The position numbers and the translations under genes were made by a program. 64,000 nucleotides of DNA, from the NCBI GenBank assembly GCA_017416855.1, contig JAFQAZ010000010.1, positions 26,476 through 90,475 of the forward strand. Reading direction: 5' to 3'. The DNA comes from Clostridia bacterium (GTDB lineage: Bacteria; Bacillota; Clostridia; UBA1381; UBA9506). The notes beneath the pieces were generated by a model. That model worked only from the letters and a program-made list of their open reading frames with translations. It made no database searches and had not been told where the DNA came from. The stretch's first letter is position 1. Every line of letters starts with the position of its first letter. Shown piece after piece: positions 16,485-25,796 of the stretch.

Positions 16485-17951
16485 TTACCCCAACAGAACA
16501 ACAGGAATGATAAACGGCACCACATAACCGTCGCAATTAACAGCTATGTACAGTCTGTTGATGGCCTGGATATTTTCGTTAGGTGTTATGGTTATGTTTA
16601 ATGTGTTATACTCTCCGTCACGTTCGTCGTTAAATAAATCCCATTTTCTGACGATATGCAGATTCTTTTTATATTCGGCCGTCCAGCCATCGGGCAGTTT
16701 TACATCCATAAACCCGTGAATGGCTTCGGAATGAACCACCTGAGAAAATTTAACAGAAAAGCTAAAAGGCTCACCGGCAGTCACGACCGGTGCTTTTTTA
16801 TAGTCTACCATAGCAGAGAGGTATGTATGATTGGTTATGTCAAAGGAAAATCCTGTTCTGTTTTTAAAATAGTCTTCGGCATAACCTTTTAACACATGAA
16901 GTGCTTTTTCCCCATCATATTCTGTTTCAAAATTGCCGATTTCAGCCTGTACATCGTGAGCTTCTAAAACAGAAGGAATCATTTTCATAACCCGTTCCGT
17001 TAATTCGGTGCAGGATTTAGGCAATCGCCAGGAATAATGTCCGTTGGCACAGATTTGCACAATTTTATCACCAATATATTCCCGCCAATCGGAAGGAATG
17101 GCAGCAGTACCACCTAACAGGCCTAAAATAGCACCAACGGTTCCGCCTGTGCAATCGGTATCGTCACCGCAGTTAATGGCGTAAATCATAGATTTTTTAT
17201 AATCACCCTCACCGTAAAGCAGACCGATGATCACATAGCCGATGTTGGCCGGTGCCTGTAACCAACCGATTTCCTTGGTCATTTCAACCAATCCGTTTCT
17301 GGTGTCTAAGTATGGTGTATTTTTTTCATATTGCTCAATAACATACCGGACACATTGGCTCAAAAGGCAGCTTTCAGGGATGAAAGACAAAGCTCTTTCG
17401 ATTAATTCTTTTACATCGGTAGCAAAGAAAGCCAGGCTTTCCAAAGCGGCAGTGAATATTTCAGCATATGTGCCTTCGCCAAAACCGTGGTCAATAACGG
17501 CGTCCATAATGGCATATTTTATGGCGATGTTGGGAAAACCGGGGGCAAGACAAGCCCAGACTTCAGAGCGAATCCATGCACCGTTGGAGTGACGCCAATG
17601 CTCATTGTCATATTCACCGCAAAGTGGCGGAAGAAGCCCCATACGCATATTTTTTTTGCAAATGCTGTATTCGTTCCAATGTGGCGTAATCATCGTCAGC
17701 CAGGTTTGCGCCAGTTGATTGGCATCGAAAAGTTTTGGAATGTTACGTTCCATAGCATTGAGCCACACCAGCTGCAAATCAAGGTCGTCGTTAGGCAGAG
17801 GCTCGCCTTTAGGGGATGCAAAGCCCTTTATATCCTGAATTTGTTTGGATGCCTCATAGGGAGCACCCATGGTTCCACCTATGTTTTTACCTATCCAACA
17901 AGCTAAAATTTTATCCTGAATTGTGGATTCGTTTAATTTCAGATTTAACAT
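16485..17951 (-). CDS. ADP-ribosylglycohydrolase-family protein with C-terminal extension
   Basis: The first ~310 residues are an all-helical ADP-ribosylglycohydrolase (DraG-like) domain: GKNIGGTMGAPYE near residue 22, the acidic pair NDDLDLQLVW near 54, and the C-terminal metal motif NCGDDTDCTGGTVGAILG. The family binds Mg2+ and cleaves N- or O-glycosidic bonds of ADP-ribose, but many members in carbohydrate operons have unknown, probably sugar-linked, substrates. Residues ~320-488 form a beta-rich extension (YSAMVDY, FSVKFSQVV, GWTAEYKKNLHIVRKWD) that I do not recognise. It is the last gene of a seven-gene operon headed by oxidoreductases and a fucosidase, 36 bases after the large putative glycosidase; context argues for glycan use rather than protein de-ADP-ribosylation. 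Confidence 0.85.
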   Translation of the reverse strand: MLNLKLNESTIQDKILACWIGKNIGGTMGAPYEASKQIQDIKGFASPKGEPLPNDDLDLQLVWLNAMERNIPKLFDANQLAQTWLTMITPHWNEYSICKKNMRMGLLPPLCGEYDNEHWRHSNGAWIRSEVWACLAPGFPNIAIKYAIMDAVIDHGFGEGTYAEIFTAALESLAFFATDVKELIERALSFIPESCLLSQCVRYVIEQYEKNTPYLDTRNGLVEMTKEIGWLQAPANIGYVIIGLLYGEGDYKKSMIYAINCGDDTDCTGGTVGAILGLLGGTAAIPSDWREYIGDKIVQICANGHYSWRLPKSCTELTERVMKMIPSVLEAHDVQAEIGNFETEYDGEKALHVLKGYAEDYFKNRTGFSFDITNHTYLSAMVDYKKAPVVTAGEPFSFSVKFSQVVHSEAIHGFMDVKLPDGWTAEYKKNLHIVRKWDLFNDERDGEYNTLNITITPNENIQAINRLYIAVNCDGYVVPFIIPVVLLG

Positions 17952-17987
17952 ATTTTACCCCTTTCTACAAACAACCATCACGAGGTT

Positions 17988-20612
17988 CTACATCAGCTTT
18001 TCGCCAGTCAGGCTGACAGTTAATTTAGCACGGACAGGAGACTCGCTACCTGTGTGCGAAACAGAAACATGGGTTTTGCCGGAAGGCAAAACAGGAGTTT
18101 GTGTGTAATCGGGTGTTTCTATCAAAGTGCCGATATAATCGGTAACTTTGCAGGATTTGCCGTCAAAATACAGTACAGAATCAGCGTTTAATTTGGTGTG
18201 TACACAGATTGCTGTATCGCCGAAATGAATGGTGGGATTATCCCAGGCAGTCTTTATGTGAGGCACAAAACGCAAAGGTTTTAAATAAATATTTTCTGAG
18301 CCTTTCACTTCAATGTCAACACCGTCAATGGCATTATAATCCAAATTAACCCGATAGTGCCCGTAAAATACCTGCAGTTCGCTATAGGTTCTGTAGGTAA
18401 CATCGGTTCTGGGCCATTCATCAGCGGAAAGAGCGCTGTTTTGGTTTTCATAAAAGGCAAAATATTTCCAACCGGTAAAATCAGCACGGATATAATGCTC
18501 ACCGGATTTCCGCTTATTGGCAGAAAGGTTCCGTATTTTAATGCAAATTAAAGCACCGGAGCCGTCGCCCTTACACCATACACCTAAACCACGGTTTCCG
18601 TTGGAGGAAACAGGCGCTTCAAAGCGAATGCTTTGGGTTTTAATGGGTTTTGTTTCATCTAAATCCCAAAGCGTAATAGCATTGGGGTCATTATAATCAC
18701 CGGCAGAAGCAAGTGCCTCCAGTCTGAATTTCGGTATTTGTTCTTCGAATGGATTCTCTACTGTAAAGCCGGCATTTGCCTCTTCTAAATAGGCATACTC
18801 GTGGTGTGCCTTATACAGGACATCGTCCTGTATATAAGCAGCATTGCCATTTTGGCTCAAGTATTTTGTTGTTGCTTCTGTGGGCGTGTGTTTTTTCCTG
18901 TATTCAGCATATTTCTGCAGAATTTCAGCATAAGCTTCGGAACAAGGTTGCTCGCCGAAATGGCGGAAGGTTTCCAAAAAGCCTAAGGAAGCCCCGGTAG
19001 CGAAAGTCTTAGCACAGATGTATTCCAAATCCTCGGCATAGATGGGGTCGTTCTGCCACCATTTATCCGGTTCCCGATTTTTTGTATATAGGTCAATCCA
19101 ACCCAGCTCCGGGGTTACACCCATACGGACAGCGGTTTCGTAATTATATTTAACATGGGCATCAATAAATTTACGGTGGGCATTCATAGGTGTATCCATA
19201 GCACCATAGCGGGTTCGCACAAACCAACTGCCTGTATATTGGGGATTAAAACAACAGTTAAAAATGGGGTCCCGGTCTAAATGAGCAAACATTTCACGGA
19301 TGAAATCAATGGCATGATACCAAACATAATCTTCACCGTCTAAAATAAAGCTGCCGTCTAAGGCGTCCATATAGAACATATCAGCCCCGCATTCATTGTA
19401 AAAGTGGGCAATGTTTTGTGCAATTTCGTAGAACAATTGGGAGCCGGCTTTGGCGCAGGGTAACATAAAGTATTTCTTTAACTGGCGTACTTTCGCACCT
19501 TTTTTATGTGCAGAGGGTATGGTTTTATATGAACCGCGTTCTGCCAGCGTAAAACAGCCGTTCTCAACTTTTGAAAATTTAACAAACTCATCATCAATCC
19601 AAAGGTAGGGTGAATTGACCAGCACATAGCTTTCTTCTGGTGTTATGCCCTCGGTGGATTCTTCAACCCGTAACGTTTCTGATGCAGGATCTATATCTGC
19701 CTGTAAAGTAAATTCCCGCAGTGTGTCCAAATCCGGATGGGGAACAGGAGATACATAGGTAGACTGAGGCAAAACAAAAAAAGAATAAGGCTGTAAACCA
19801 ACTAAAATGCCTTCTTCGTGGAAGCGGTCAACCACCTTTTTAAAATCGGCCATACCATTGGGGAAAAACTCTTCATAACAGCGGTAATCGCCGTGTATAT
19901 AGTGACCATAATGGTGTAAATTTACCTGATTGATACCAAACCGCTTCATTTCATCTAAAACAACATCAATGTTATCTAAGGTGACGGTATCCATAAAAAT
20001 AGAATAAATTCCTTGCGCCTCTTTTGCAGCCAAATCAGCATAGGGACCGCCTTTTTTAGATTTGGGCAGTTCGCCGTCGGGAATTTCATCCAAGACCAAA
20101 CGCTCTATGGCGCGCAACTGGTCACTGGACGCACCAATGACTGCTGCTTTGGCAGGATAAGGACTTCTGTTTGTAGAAAACAAGCCTATATGGGGATAGG
20201 CTGAAGCAATCAGCATGCGGTTGTCACCGGGATGCTCAAACATATGGGTTGATAACGTCATACCGATTAAGGTACCGTAAAAATTTTCCGGTTCATCGTC
20301 TAACTCGATGTTGACGAAGGAAAGGGAAAGAAAATCTTCGTTGGATACGCGTTTTAGTGTGAAGGTCAGATAATCCGGATGTTCTTTTACTGTGATATCT
20401 GCAATGGTTCCGTTAGCAAATGTAACGGTTAATGTGTCATCTTCAAAGGATGCCTGAACAGCCGGCACTTCACTATAATCCTGCAAGGTAATTTTTGCGC
20501 AGGGACCGGGCACAATACGGTTTTTTCCTGTATGTAAAGAGAAAGCTGTATTTTGGCCGCCAGATGAAATTTCATATTGTAAATGGTTTGTTTTAAAGCA
20601 AATTGTATTCAT
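17988..20612 (-). CDS. Large putative TIM-barrel glycoside hydrolase of unassigned family
   Basis: 874 residues, no signal peptide, so cytoplasmic. About residues 1-150 are beta-sandwich-like, then a barrel from ~190 with FGINQVNLHHYGHYI, EEGILVGLQPYSFFV, ADMFYMDALDGS (Asp416, placed like the nucleophile in clan GH-D/GH31 enzymes), YGAMDTPMNAH and MGVTPELGWIDLYT. From ~600 the chain is again beta-rich with two jelly-roll-like parts (GLGVWCKGDGSGALICIKIR, then YNAIDGVDIEVKG), probably carbohydrate-binding. The overall plan recalls GH36-like alpha-glycosidases but I cannot place it in a named family. It lies between the sugar-isomerase gene and the ADP-ribosylglycohydrolase-family gene with short gaps, so it belongs to the fucosidase operon. 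The ribosome binding site (GGGG) is weak. Confidence 0.7.
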   Translation of the reverse strand: MNTICFKTNHLQYEISSGGQNTAFSLHTGKNRIVPGPCAKITLQDYSEVPAVQASFEDDTLTVTFANGTIADITVKEHPDYLTFTLKRVSNEDFLSLSFVNIELDDEPENFYGTLIGMTLSTHMFEHPGDNRMLIASAYPHIGLFSTNRSPYPAKAAVIGASSDQLRAIERLVLDEIPDGELPKSKKGGPYADLAAKEAQGIYSIFMDTVTLDNIDVVLDEMKRFGINQVNLHHYGHYIHGDYRCYEEFFPNGMADFKKVVDRFHEEGILVGLQPYSFFVLPQSTYVSPVPHPDLDTLREFTLQADIDPASETLRVEESTEGITPEESYVLVNSPYLWIDDEFVKFSKVENGCFTLAERGSYKTIPSAHKKGAKVRQLKKYFMLPCAKAGSQLFYEIAQNIAHFYNECGADMFYMDALDGSFILDGEDYVWYHAIDFIREMFAHLDRDPIFNCCFNPQYTGSWFVRTRYGAMDTPMNAHRKFIDAHVKYNYETAVRMGVTPELGWIDLYTKNREPDKWWQNDPIYAEDLEYICAKTFATGASLGFLETFRHFGEQPCSEAYAEILQKYAEYRKKHTPTEATTKYLSQNGNAAYIQDDVLYKAHHEYAYLEEANAGFTVENPFEEQIPKFRLEALASAGDYNDPNAITLWDLDETKPIKTQSIRFEAPVSSNGNRGLGVWCKGDGSGALICIKIRNLSANKRKSGEHYIRADFTGWKYFAFYENQNSALSADEWPRTDVTYRTYSELQVFYGHYRVNLDYNAIDGVDIEVKGSENIYLKPLRFVPHIKTAWDNPTIHFGDTAICVHTKLNADSVLYFDGKSCKVTDYIGTLIETPDYTQTPVLPSGKTHVSVSHTGSESPVRAKLTVSLTGEKLM

Positions 20613-20640
20613 AATATATCCCCAAATCAGCCTGCAATAA

Positions 20641-21483
20641 TTATTTTAATTTGCTGCGGAGAAAATCAGCAGCTAATGCAATGTCAGCAGCCGGGTTTTC
20701 TCCCACTTCACGTTCAATGGTTAAAAATCCGCGGTAACCGATTTCATCTAATGCTTTTAAGTAATTGTCGAAATCAACATCGCCTTCACCTAAGGGAAGT
20801 TCGATATACGTAATACCCTGGTTTGCTTCTTCATCAATGATTCTGTAAACAACTTCGGGATTGCAGTCTTTTAATTTTCTGCCATCTTTTGCGTGGGTAT
20901 GAACGATATAATCCTTTAACGTGTAAACTGCCTGTACAGGGTCGTCGCCCGTTACCATCACAAAATTAGCCGGGTCAAAGTTAACGGCCACACCTTTTGA
21001 ATGTAAGGTATCTAAAAAGCCTTTTAAGGTAGTAGCAATTTCCGGACCGGTTTCAATGGCAAAATGAGCATGTAAGCTGTCAGCATAGCGAGCCAGTTCA
21101 AAACAGGCCTCCTGCATAATTTTATAGCGGTCGTGGTTGGGATCAGCCGGCACAACACCGATATGTGTTGTGACAATATCGGTCTCTAATTCTTTGGCTA
21201 AGTCAAGAATTCTCTTGGATTTTTCAATCAATTCGGGATTGAGCTCCCGATTACCGAAACCGCGACCTAAATCACCGCATAAAGCAGAAAAAACCAGGCC
21301 GTTTGACTTGAGCATATCCAATAATTCGCGTTTCTTTTGTGTGTTCATATTTTCGGGAGCAAATTCACCGGTGGTTGCATACATTTGCAGACCTTTTGCG
21401 CCCAGCTCTGCAGCTTTTTTAATGGCACCGTAAGCATCTAAACGGAAAGAATCGAGCATAACGCCAATGGGGAACTGATACAT
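20641..21483 (-). CDS. Sugar phosphate isomerase/epimerase-like TIM barrel
   Basis: 280-residue AP-endonuclease-2/xylose-isomerase-like barrel, cytoplasmic. Recognisable strands are SALCGDLGRGFGN, DIVTTHIGVVP, FAIETGPE with a metal-type glutamate, VNFDPANFV, HTHAKDG and the C-terminal LTIEREVG glutamate. These give the usual E/D/H/E metal site of ketose epimerases and inosose dehydratase-like proteins. It is flanked by Gfo/Idh/MocA genes with gaps of 16-28 bases; this pairing is common in pathways that oxidise a sugar, act on the 3-keto form and reduce it back. Substrate unknown. Start ATG at 21483 follows AAGGAAGG. Confidence 0.85.
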   Translation of the reverse strand: MYQFPIGVMLDSFRLDAYGAIKKAAELGAKGLQMYATTGEFAPENMNTQKKRELLDMLKSNGLVFSALCGDLGRGFGNRELNPELIEKSKRILDLAKELETDIVTTHIGVVPADPNHDRYKIMQEACFELARYADSLHAHFAIETGPEIATTLKGFLDTLHSKGVAVNFDPANFVMVTGDDPVQAVYTLKDYIVHTHAKDGRKLKDCNPEVVYRIIDEEANQGITYIELPLGEGDVDFDNYLKALDEIGYRGFLTIEREVGENPAADIALAADFLRSKLK

Positions 21484-21499
21484 AGTCTGTTACCTTCCT

Positions 21500-22522
21500 T
21501 TATAATTTACTTTTGATATTTTCGTCAGCCTTTAACACCCATTCAAAGCTTTTCATAACATCTTCAAGGGTCGGAGAGCTTTTTTTATCCTGTTCAATCA
21601 TATCAATGAGTTCCTGCAACTGGTCATCGGTAGGTTTTCGTTTGCAGTTGATGTTAATTGTCTCATATTTTCCTTCTGGGTAGGTGTAATATTCAACCAG
21701 GTCTCCTTCTTCTTGATTGAATTGCCGGGACATTTGGTAAGTTATGCGGATTCTGCCTTTAGGTCCCACAAACTCCTTTAAATTGTCAGAAGAGATGGTG
21801 TTGCCCCAACCTGCCTCATAGTAGGCAATGGAACCGTCGGAAAGGCGGACGGTAATTAAGCCGTAGTTATATTTTCCCTGAGGAACATCTGCTTCTGTTT
21901 TGAGACCAATACCGGAAATATCAGTAATTTCAGCACCGGTAAACCAACGCATAACATCAAGATAATGAACGCCGCAATCTACAATAGGGGAGGTTTCGTT
22001 AATCAAATTTAAATATTTACCCCAATCCATGGTGTGATGGTTTTGCGCCATACGCATAACGATGGGTTTGCCGATGGCACCTTCCTGTATCATTCGGGCA
22101 ACATGCTGATAGGTTTTGTTATGTCTTAAAATATAACCAACCAACACCTTGCACTCCGGATGATTCTGAATCAGCTTCACAATTTCCTGCCCTGTTTGTA
22201 AATCCTGTGCAATGGGTTTTTCGCACAAAATATGTTTCCCATTACTGATACATTCCTTTACAATATCAAGGTGAGAAGAGGGATAGGTAGCGATAATAAC
22301 AATGTCTACCTCCGGCATAGCAATGGCCTTTTTATAGTCTGTTTCGTACTCCTTTGCGTGATATTTATGCGCAAAGGCTTTGGCACGTTCAGGGTCTATA
22401 TCGCAGACACAGTGAATGGTAACATTATCTTTGGTGTAAATATTGTCAAGATGTGCCGCGCCCATATTGCCACAGCCGATCAGTGCAATGTTATATTGTT
22501 TTATTGAGGGTGTCGATTGCAT
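21500..22522 (-). CDS. Gfo/Idh/MocA-family oxidoreductase
   Basis: NAD(P)-dependent sugar or cyclitol oxidoreductase of about 340 residues. The N-terminal Rossmann fold has IALIGCGNMGAAHL; HILCEKPIAQD carries the conserved EKP lysine that contacts cofactor and substrate. The C-terminal alpha/beta domain includes ETSPIVDCGVHYLDVMRW with the catalytic-type Asp and His. I chose the ATG at 22522, which has GGAGG 6 bases upstream; a TTG four codons earlier overlaps that site. The neighbours (isomerase-like barrel downstream, GH29 fucosidase upstream) suggest work on a released monosaccharide. Exact substrate cannot be read from the sequence. Confidence 0.92.
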   Translation of the reverse strand: MQSTPSIKQYNIALIGCGNMGAAHLDNIYTKDNVTIHCVCDIDPERAKAFAHKYHAKEYETDYKKAIAMPEVDIVIIATYPSSHLDIVKECISNGKHILCEKPIAQDLQTGQEIVKLIQNHPECKVLVGYILRHNKTYQHVARMIQEGAIGKPIVMRMAQNHHTMDWGKYLNLINETSPIVDCGVHYLDVMRWFTGAEITDISGIGLKTEADVPQGKYNYGLITVRLSDGSIAYYEAGWGNTISSDNLKEFVGPKGRIRITYQMSRQFNQEEGDLVEYYTYPEGKYETININCKRKPTDDQLQELIDMIEQDKKSSPTLEDVMKSFEWVLKADENIKSKL

Positions 22523-22540
22523 AAAGTCCTCCAAATGAAA

Positions 22541-23866
22541 TTATCCGAGATTGACAGAACAGGTAAAGTCTTTCTTTTTGTCGGAAAGGCTTTGATAATC
22601 AATAACATCTTTAAAAATATCGGTTACTTTTTCAGTATAAGTCAGCTTAAAGATGGTATCCATTTCCTGTTTTGCATGGTTATCCACAGAAAGATAAATC
22701 TTTCCGTTTTCTTTTCTTATCAGCGGTCCGGCACCGGTGATACAACAAATTTCCGGATTGCCGACATCGGGGATGATGATTTCGTTTTCTGTCCATTCGC
22801 AAACATGGACATACATCGTGTTACCGATGTTTGTTGTTCCGCCCCAATCCTCACACTTGATAGGACCGCCTCTTGTTTTATAAATACTTTCGCCGTATTG
22901 TTTCAGCCATTGGCCGATTTCCTTCAGGCGTTCGGCCTGTTCAGGCTCAATGCTGCCATCCGGTCGGGGACCTACATTTAAAAGCAGATTGCCGCCAGCC
23001 ACAACTACATTAACCAACAACTGAATGCAGCTTCTTAATGAACGGGTTTTGCAGTTGGGGGTATAGCCCCAATCACCGGCAAGGGTATCGCAGGTTTCCC
23101 ATGCTTGTTTGATATTAAAAGCACCGATTTTCTTTTCCGGGCAGAAATAGTCTCCGAATTGTTTGTCTCCCAAACGGTCGTTGCAGATAATGCCTTTTTG
23201 CAAGGTTCTGACCATCTGATCAATTTTATCTGCTTTCCAGAAATCCGGATAGGCAGGATTGCTTTTAAAATCCTCAGGGACTTTGCCTTTCAAAACATTA
23301 AGCCCGTGGGCAACCCAATAATTTTCTCCGCCATCAAACCACATAATATCAATTTTACCGTAATTAGACACAAGTTCTTTGGTTTGTTCATAGGCTTGCT
23401 TTACTAAATTGTCTGCACTTTCTTTAAACAATCTGGGCAGAAAGAAGCCCGGAAACCGCCAGTCGAGGGGAGAATAGTACAGTCCTACCATCAATCCCGC
23501 GTTACGGCAGGCATCGGTATATTCTTTAACGATATCCCGTTTTGCAGCAGAATGCATAGAAGTAAAGTCATCAAGACAAGATTTAGAATCCCAAAGAGAG
23601 AACCCTTCGTGATGCTTTGCAGTTAAGACCATATAGTTCATACCGGCTTCTTTTGCTAACTTTGCCCAGTCGTCGGCGTGAAAATTCTCTGCCGTAAATT
23701 GGTCGGCCAGTTTTTTATATTGGTCTTTATCTGTTTGATTAACCCACATAGACCAGGCGCCGTCACCTTGCAGGGAATAGAGTCCCCAGTGGATGAACAT
23801 ACCGAATTTTTGGTCGCGCCAATGTTCGATGCTTTCCCGGTTGATTTCTATTGCACTTTCGTTCAT
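22541..23866 (-). CDS. GH29 alpha-L-fucosidase
   Basis: Retaining alpha-L-fucosidase of 441 residues without signal peptide, so it acts on imported oligosaccharides. Hallmarks: FGMFIHWGLYS near residue 21, VLTAKHHEGFSLWDS near 81, GLYYSPLDW, and KIDIMWFDGGE with the nucleophile at Asp178. RPDGSIEPEQ is also typical. The C-terminal ~100 residues are the small beta-sandwich. The general acid lies in a variable loop and I cannot assign it. Subfamily (A, broad, or B, linkage-specific) is unresolved. In the middle of a seven-gene operon with oxidoreductases on both sides. L-fucose occurs in rhamnogalacturonan II, xyloglucan and host glycans; the pectin context favours the first. Confidence 0.93.
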   Translation of the reverse strand: MNESAIEINRESIEHWRDQKFGMFIHWGLYSLQGDGAWSMWVNQTDKDQYKKLADQFTAENFHADDWAKLAKEAGMNYMVLTAKHHEGFSLWDSKSCLDDFTSMHSAAKRDIVKEYTDACRNAGLMVGLYYSPLDWRFPGFFLPRLFKESADNLVKQAYEQTKELVSNYGKIDIMWFDGGENYWVAHGLNVLKGKVPEDFKSNPAYPDFWKADKIDQMVRTLQKGIICNDRLGDKQFGDYFCPEKKIGAFNIKQAWETCDTLAGDWGYTPNCKTRSLRSCIQLLVNVVVAGGNLLLNVGPRPDGSIEPEQAERLKEIGQWLKQYGESIYKTRGGPIKCEDWGGTTNIGNTMYVHVCEWTENEIIIPDVGNPEICCITGAGPLIRKENGKIYLSVDNHAKQEMDTIFKLTYTEKVTDIFKDVIDYQSLSDKKKDFTCSVNLG

Positions 23867-23881
23867 AGAGTCATCTGCTCC

Positions 23882-24715
23882 TTAGAGTTCAATCCATTCA
23901 AACGGCTGTTCCAGTGCTTTGTAACCTGCTTCGCGGATCGCAATGACGTCAACGGTCTGTTCGTGAGAAACAGGGATTTTTCCGGTTTTGAAGAAGTCAA
24001 TTAAAGCATCCATGAATAAGCCGAAATAGTCAGAGGTGATGGGATAGTCTGTGGGGTTGTTGTCTTTATCCGCCAGAGTCATTTTAAACTCAGAGGTGCG
24101 ACACTGATGAATCTGTGCAAAGCGACCATCTTCAAATTCAATAATCATAGAGGGATGGGCAACATCACCTAAACCCATCACACGCTTAGCCCGGCAATTC
24201 ATCAGCATAACAACCGGCTCAATCTGATGGATGGAATACATATCATAACTACCCGGACCTTCAGAATAAATTTTGAAAAGGTCTGCTTTGTTAACATCCT
24301 TAAACTCGGTTACAAAACGAAGCGCAGAACTGGAGAAACAAGTGGTACCATGTTTGTCTGCGTTTTCAAAAATACGTAGGGCAGTTTCTTTATCCGGTGC
24401 AAAAGTTTTATCCACATACACCAGCTTGCCGGATTGCAGGGGCAAATGGGTCAGTTCCTCGTGCATTTCCGGATTGTCGGGAGAAAGAACAATCAGCATA
24501 TCGCTCTTTTCCACAACAGCTTCAATGGAATCCAGCAATTCTATGCCATGCTTTTCTGACCATTCTTTATTGGTAATACCGCCAATGGGAGAGTCAATTT
24601 TAGCATAGGCATAACGAACCTGATACTCACCGTTTGTTCGTTCGTTGATGATACGGGGATAATTATTAGCGTGCCATTCATCGAGATAGTAATCAATAAA
24701 ACCTATTGTTTTCAT
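23882..24715 (-). CDS. Gfo/Idh/MocA-like protein with degenerate cofactor motifs
   Basis: 277 residues, shorter than the usual 330-350. The fold pattern follows the family (KTIGFIDYY at the start, VEKSDMLIVLSPD, LTHLPLQSGKLVYVDKT, later SIHQIEPVVMLM and GYKALEQPFEW at the end), but the first strand lacks the GxGxxG/A dinucleotide loop and the EKP motif reads DKT. Either the cofactor is bound differently or the protein is a non-catalytic partner of the next gene. Its ATG overlaps the stop of the upstream full-length oxidoreductase by 4 bases, so the two are probably translated together and may form a complex; this is inference. Confidence 0.8.
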   Translation of the reverse strand: MKTIGFIDYYLDEWHANNYPRIINERTNGEYQVRYAYAKIDSPIGGITNKEWSEKHGIELLDSIEAVVEKSDMLIVLSPDNPEMHEELTHLPLQSGKLVYVDKTFAPDKETALRIFENADKHGTTCFSSSALRFVTEFKDVNKADLFKIYSEGPGSYDMYSIHQIEPVVMLMNCRAKRVMGLGDVAHPSMIIEFEDGRFAQIHQCRTSEFKMTLADKDNNPTDYPITSDYFGLFMDALIDFFKTGKIPVSHEQTVDVIAIREAGYKALEQPFEWIEL

Positions 24716-25761
24716 AAGATTACCTCCCTGTGTTCTTCAGCAGAACGGTAGATGGCATCCATCATTTTTGCAGTGATGATGTTGGTGTCAATATGTGAAG
24801 GCAGTTTTTCACCGCTTTCAATACAATCAATAAAGCAGTTAATTTCGTTTTGATACATATCCGGTGCGTTAAACTTATAAGTCGTAGTTGTCAGCATACC
24901 GTTTTTGGTAGAATAGAGGGTGAAATCGCTGCCGTACTGCAGACGAATGCCACCTTTTGTACCGATGAAATCAATGTACATTTCCGGTACATCAATATTT
25001 TGTGCCCAGGCACCGTTAAAGGTAATAACGGGACCGTCGGTTCTCACCATACCCGTAATGCCTTCTTCTACATCATAAATACCATCTTTAACCGGCGGAC
25101 CGGCCCACATTGTAGTGTAAACATAGTCTTCAATGGGGGAGCCTAATTTAGAGAAAGCTTCACCGGTAGCAGTCAGAGGATTAGGATCGCCGCAGGCGTA
25201 CATAACAATATCAAAGAAATGTACACCCCAGTCAATCATAACACCACCGCCGGCGATTTCTTTTGTGGTGAAAGCACCACCTAAGCCGGGAATGTTACGG
25301 TGACTTCTGAAGCTTGCATATACCTGATATACTTCGCCCAGCTCGCCCTGGTAAATTAATTCTTTTAATTTGTTAACGCCGGCATTGAAACGGTTACAAA
25401 CACCGATATTTAAAATTTTGCCGGTTTCGTGCTGCGCTTTCTGCATTGCCAATGCTTCTTCATACTTGTGGGCAGCCGGCTTTTCACATAAAACATGCTT
25501 ACCTGCCTGTAAGGCTGCAATGGTGATTTCGGAGTGCATTTTGTTTGGTGTACAAACAGAAACAGCAACCACTTCAGGGTCAGCTAAAACCTCTTTGTAA
25601 TCTGTGACAGCGATGCCAAAGCCGTACTTTTTAACAGCAGCTTCTGCCCGCTCGGGAAGAATATCGCAGAAATATTTAATTTCTGCCTTTTCGTTGTTTA
25701 TGTAAGAGGGAATGTGTGCGTTGTTTGCGATGGTACCGCAACCAATAATACCGATTTTCAT
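24712..25761 (-). CDS. Gfo/Idh/MocA-family oxidoreductase, first gene of the fucosidase operon
   Basis: 349 residues with a complete N-terminal Rossmann motif (IGIIGCGTIANNAHI), the family lysine in HVLCEKPAAHKY, and GGGVMIDWGVHFFDIVMYA with the conserved Asp and His of the substrate site. It heads the seven-gene minus-strand operon that runs to the ADP-ribosylglycohydrolase-family gene, with AGGAGG 10 bases before the start. A promoter lies in the 79-base gap after the AraC gene. Substrate not known; the set of three related proteins in one operon suggests sequential or complexed redox steps on a sugar. Confidence 0.92.
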   Translation of the reverse strand: MKIGIIGCGTIANNAHIPSYINNEKAEIKYFCDILPERAEAAVKKYGFGIAVTDYKEVLADPEVVAVSVCTPNKMHSEITIAALQAGKHVLCEKPAAHKYEEALAMQKAQHETGKILNIGVCNRFNAGVNKLKELIYQGELGEVYQVYASFRSHRNIPGLGGAFTTKEIAGGGVMIDWGVHFFDIVMYACGDPNPLTATGEAFSKLGSPIEDYVYTTMWAGPPVKDGIYDVEEGITGMVRTDGPVITFNGAWAQNIDVPEMYIDFIGTKGGIRLQYGSDFTLYSTKNGMLTTTTYKFNAPDMYQNEINCFIDCIESGEKLPSHIDTNIITAKMMDAIYRSAEEHREVIL

Positions 25762-25796
25762 TTTGTTGTCCTCCTAAAATTAATATTTATGTGTAC

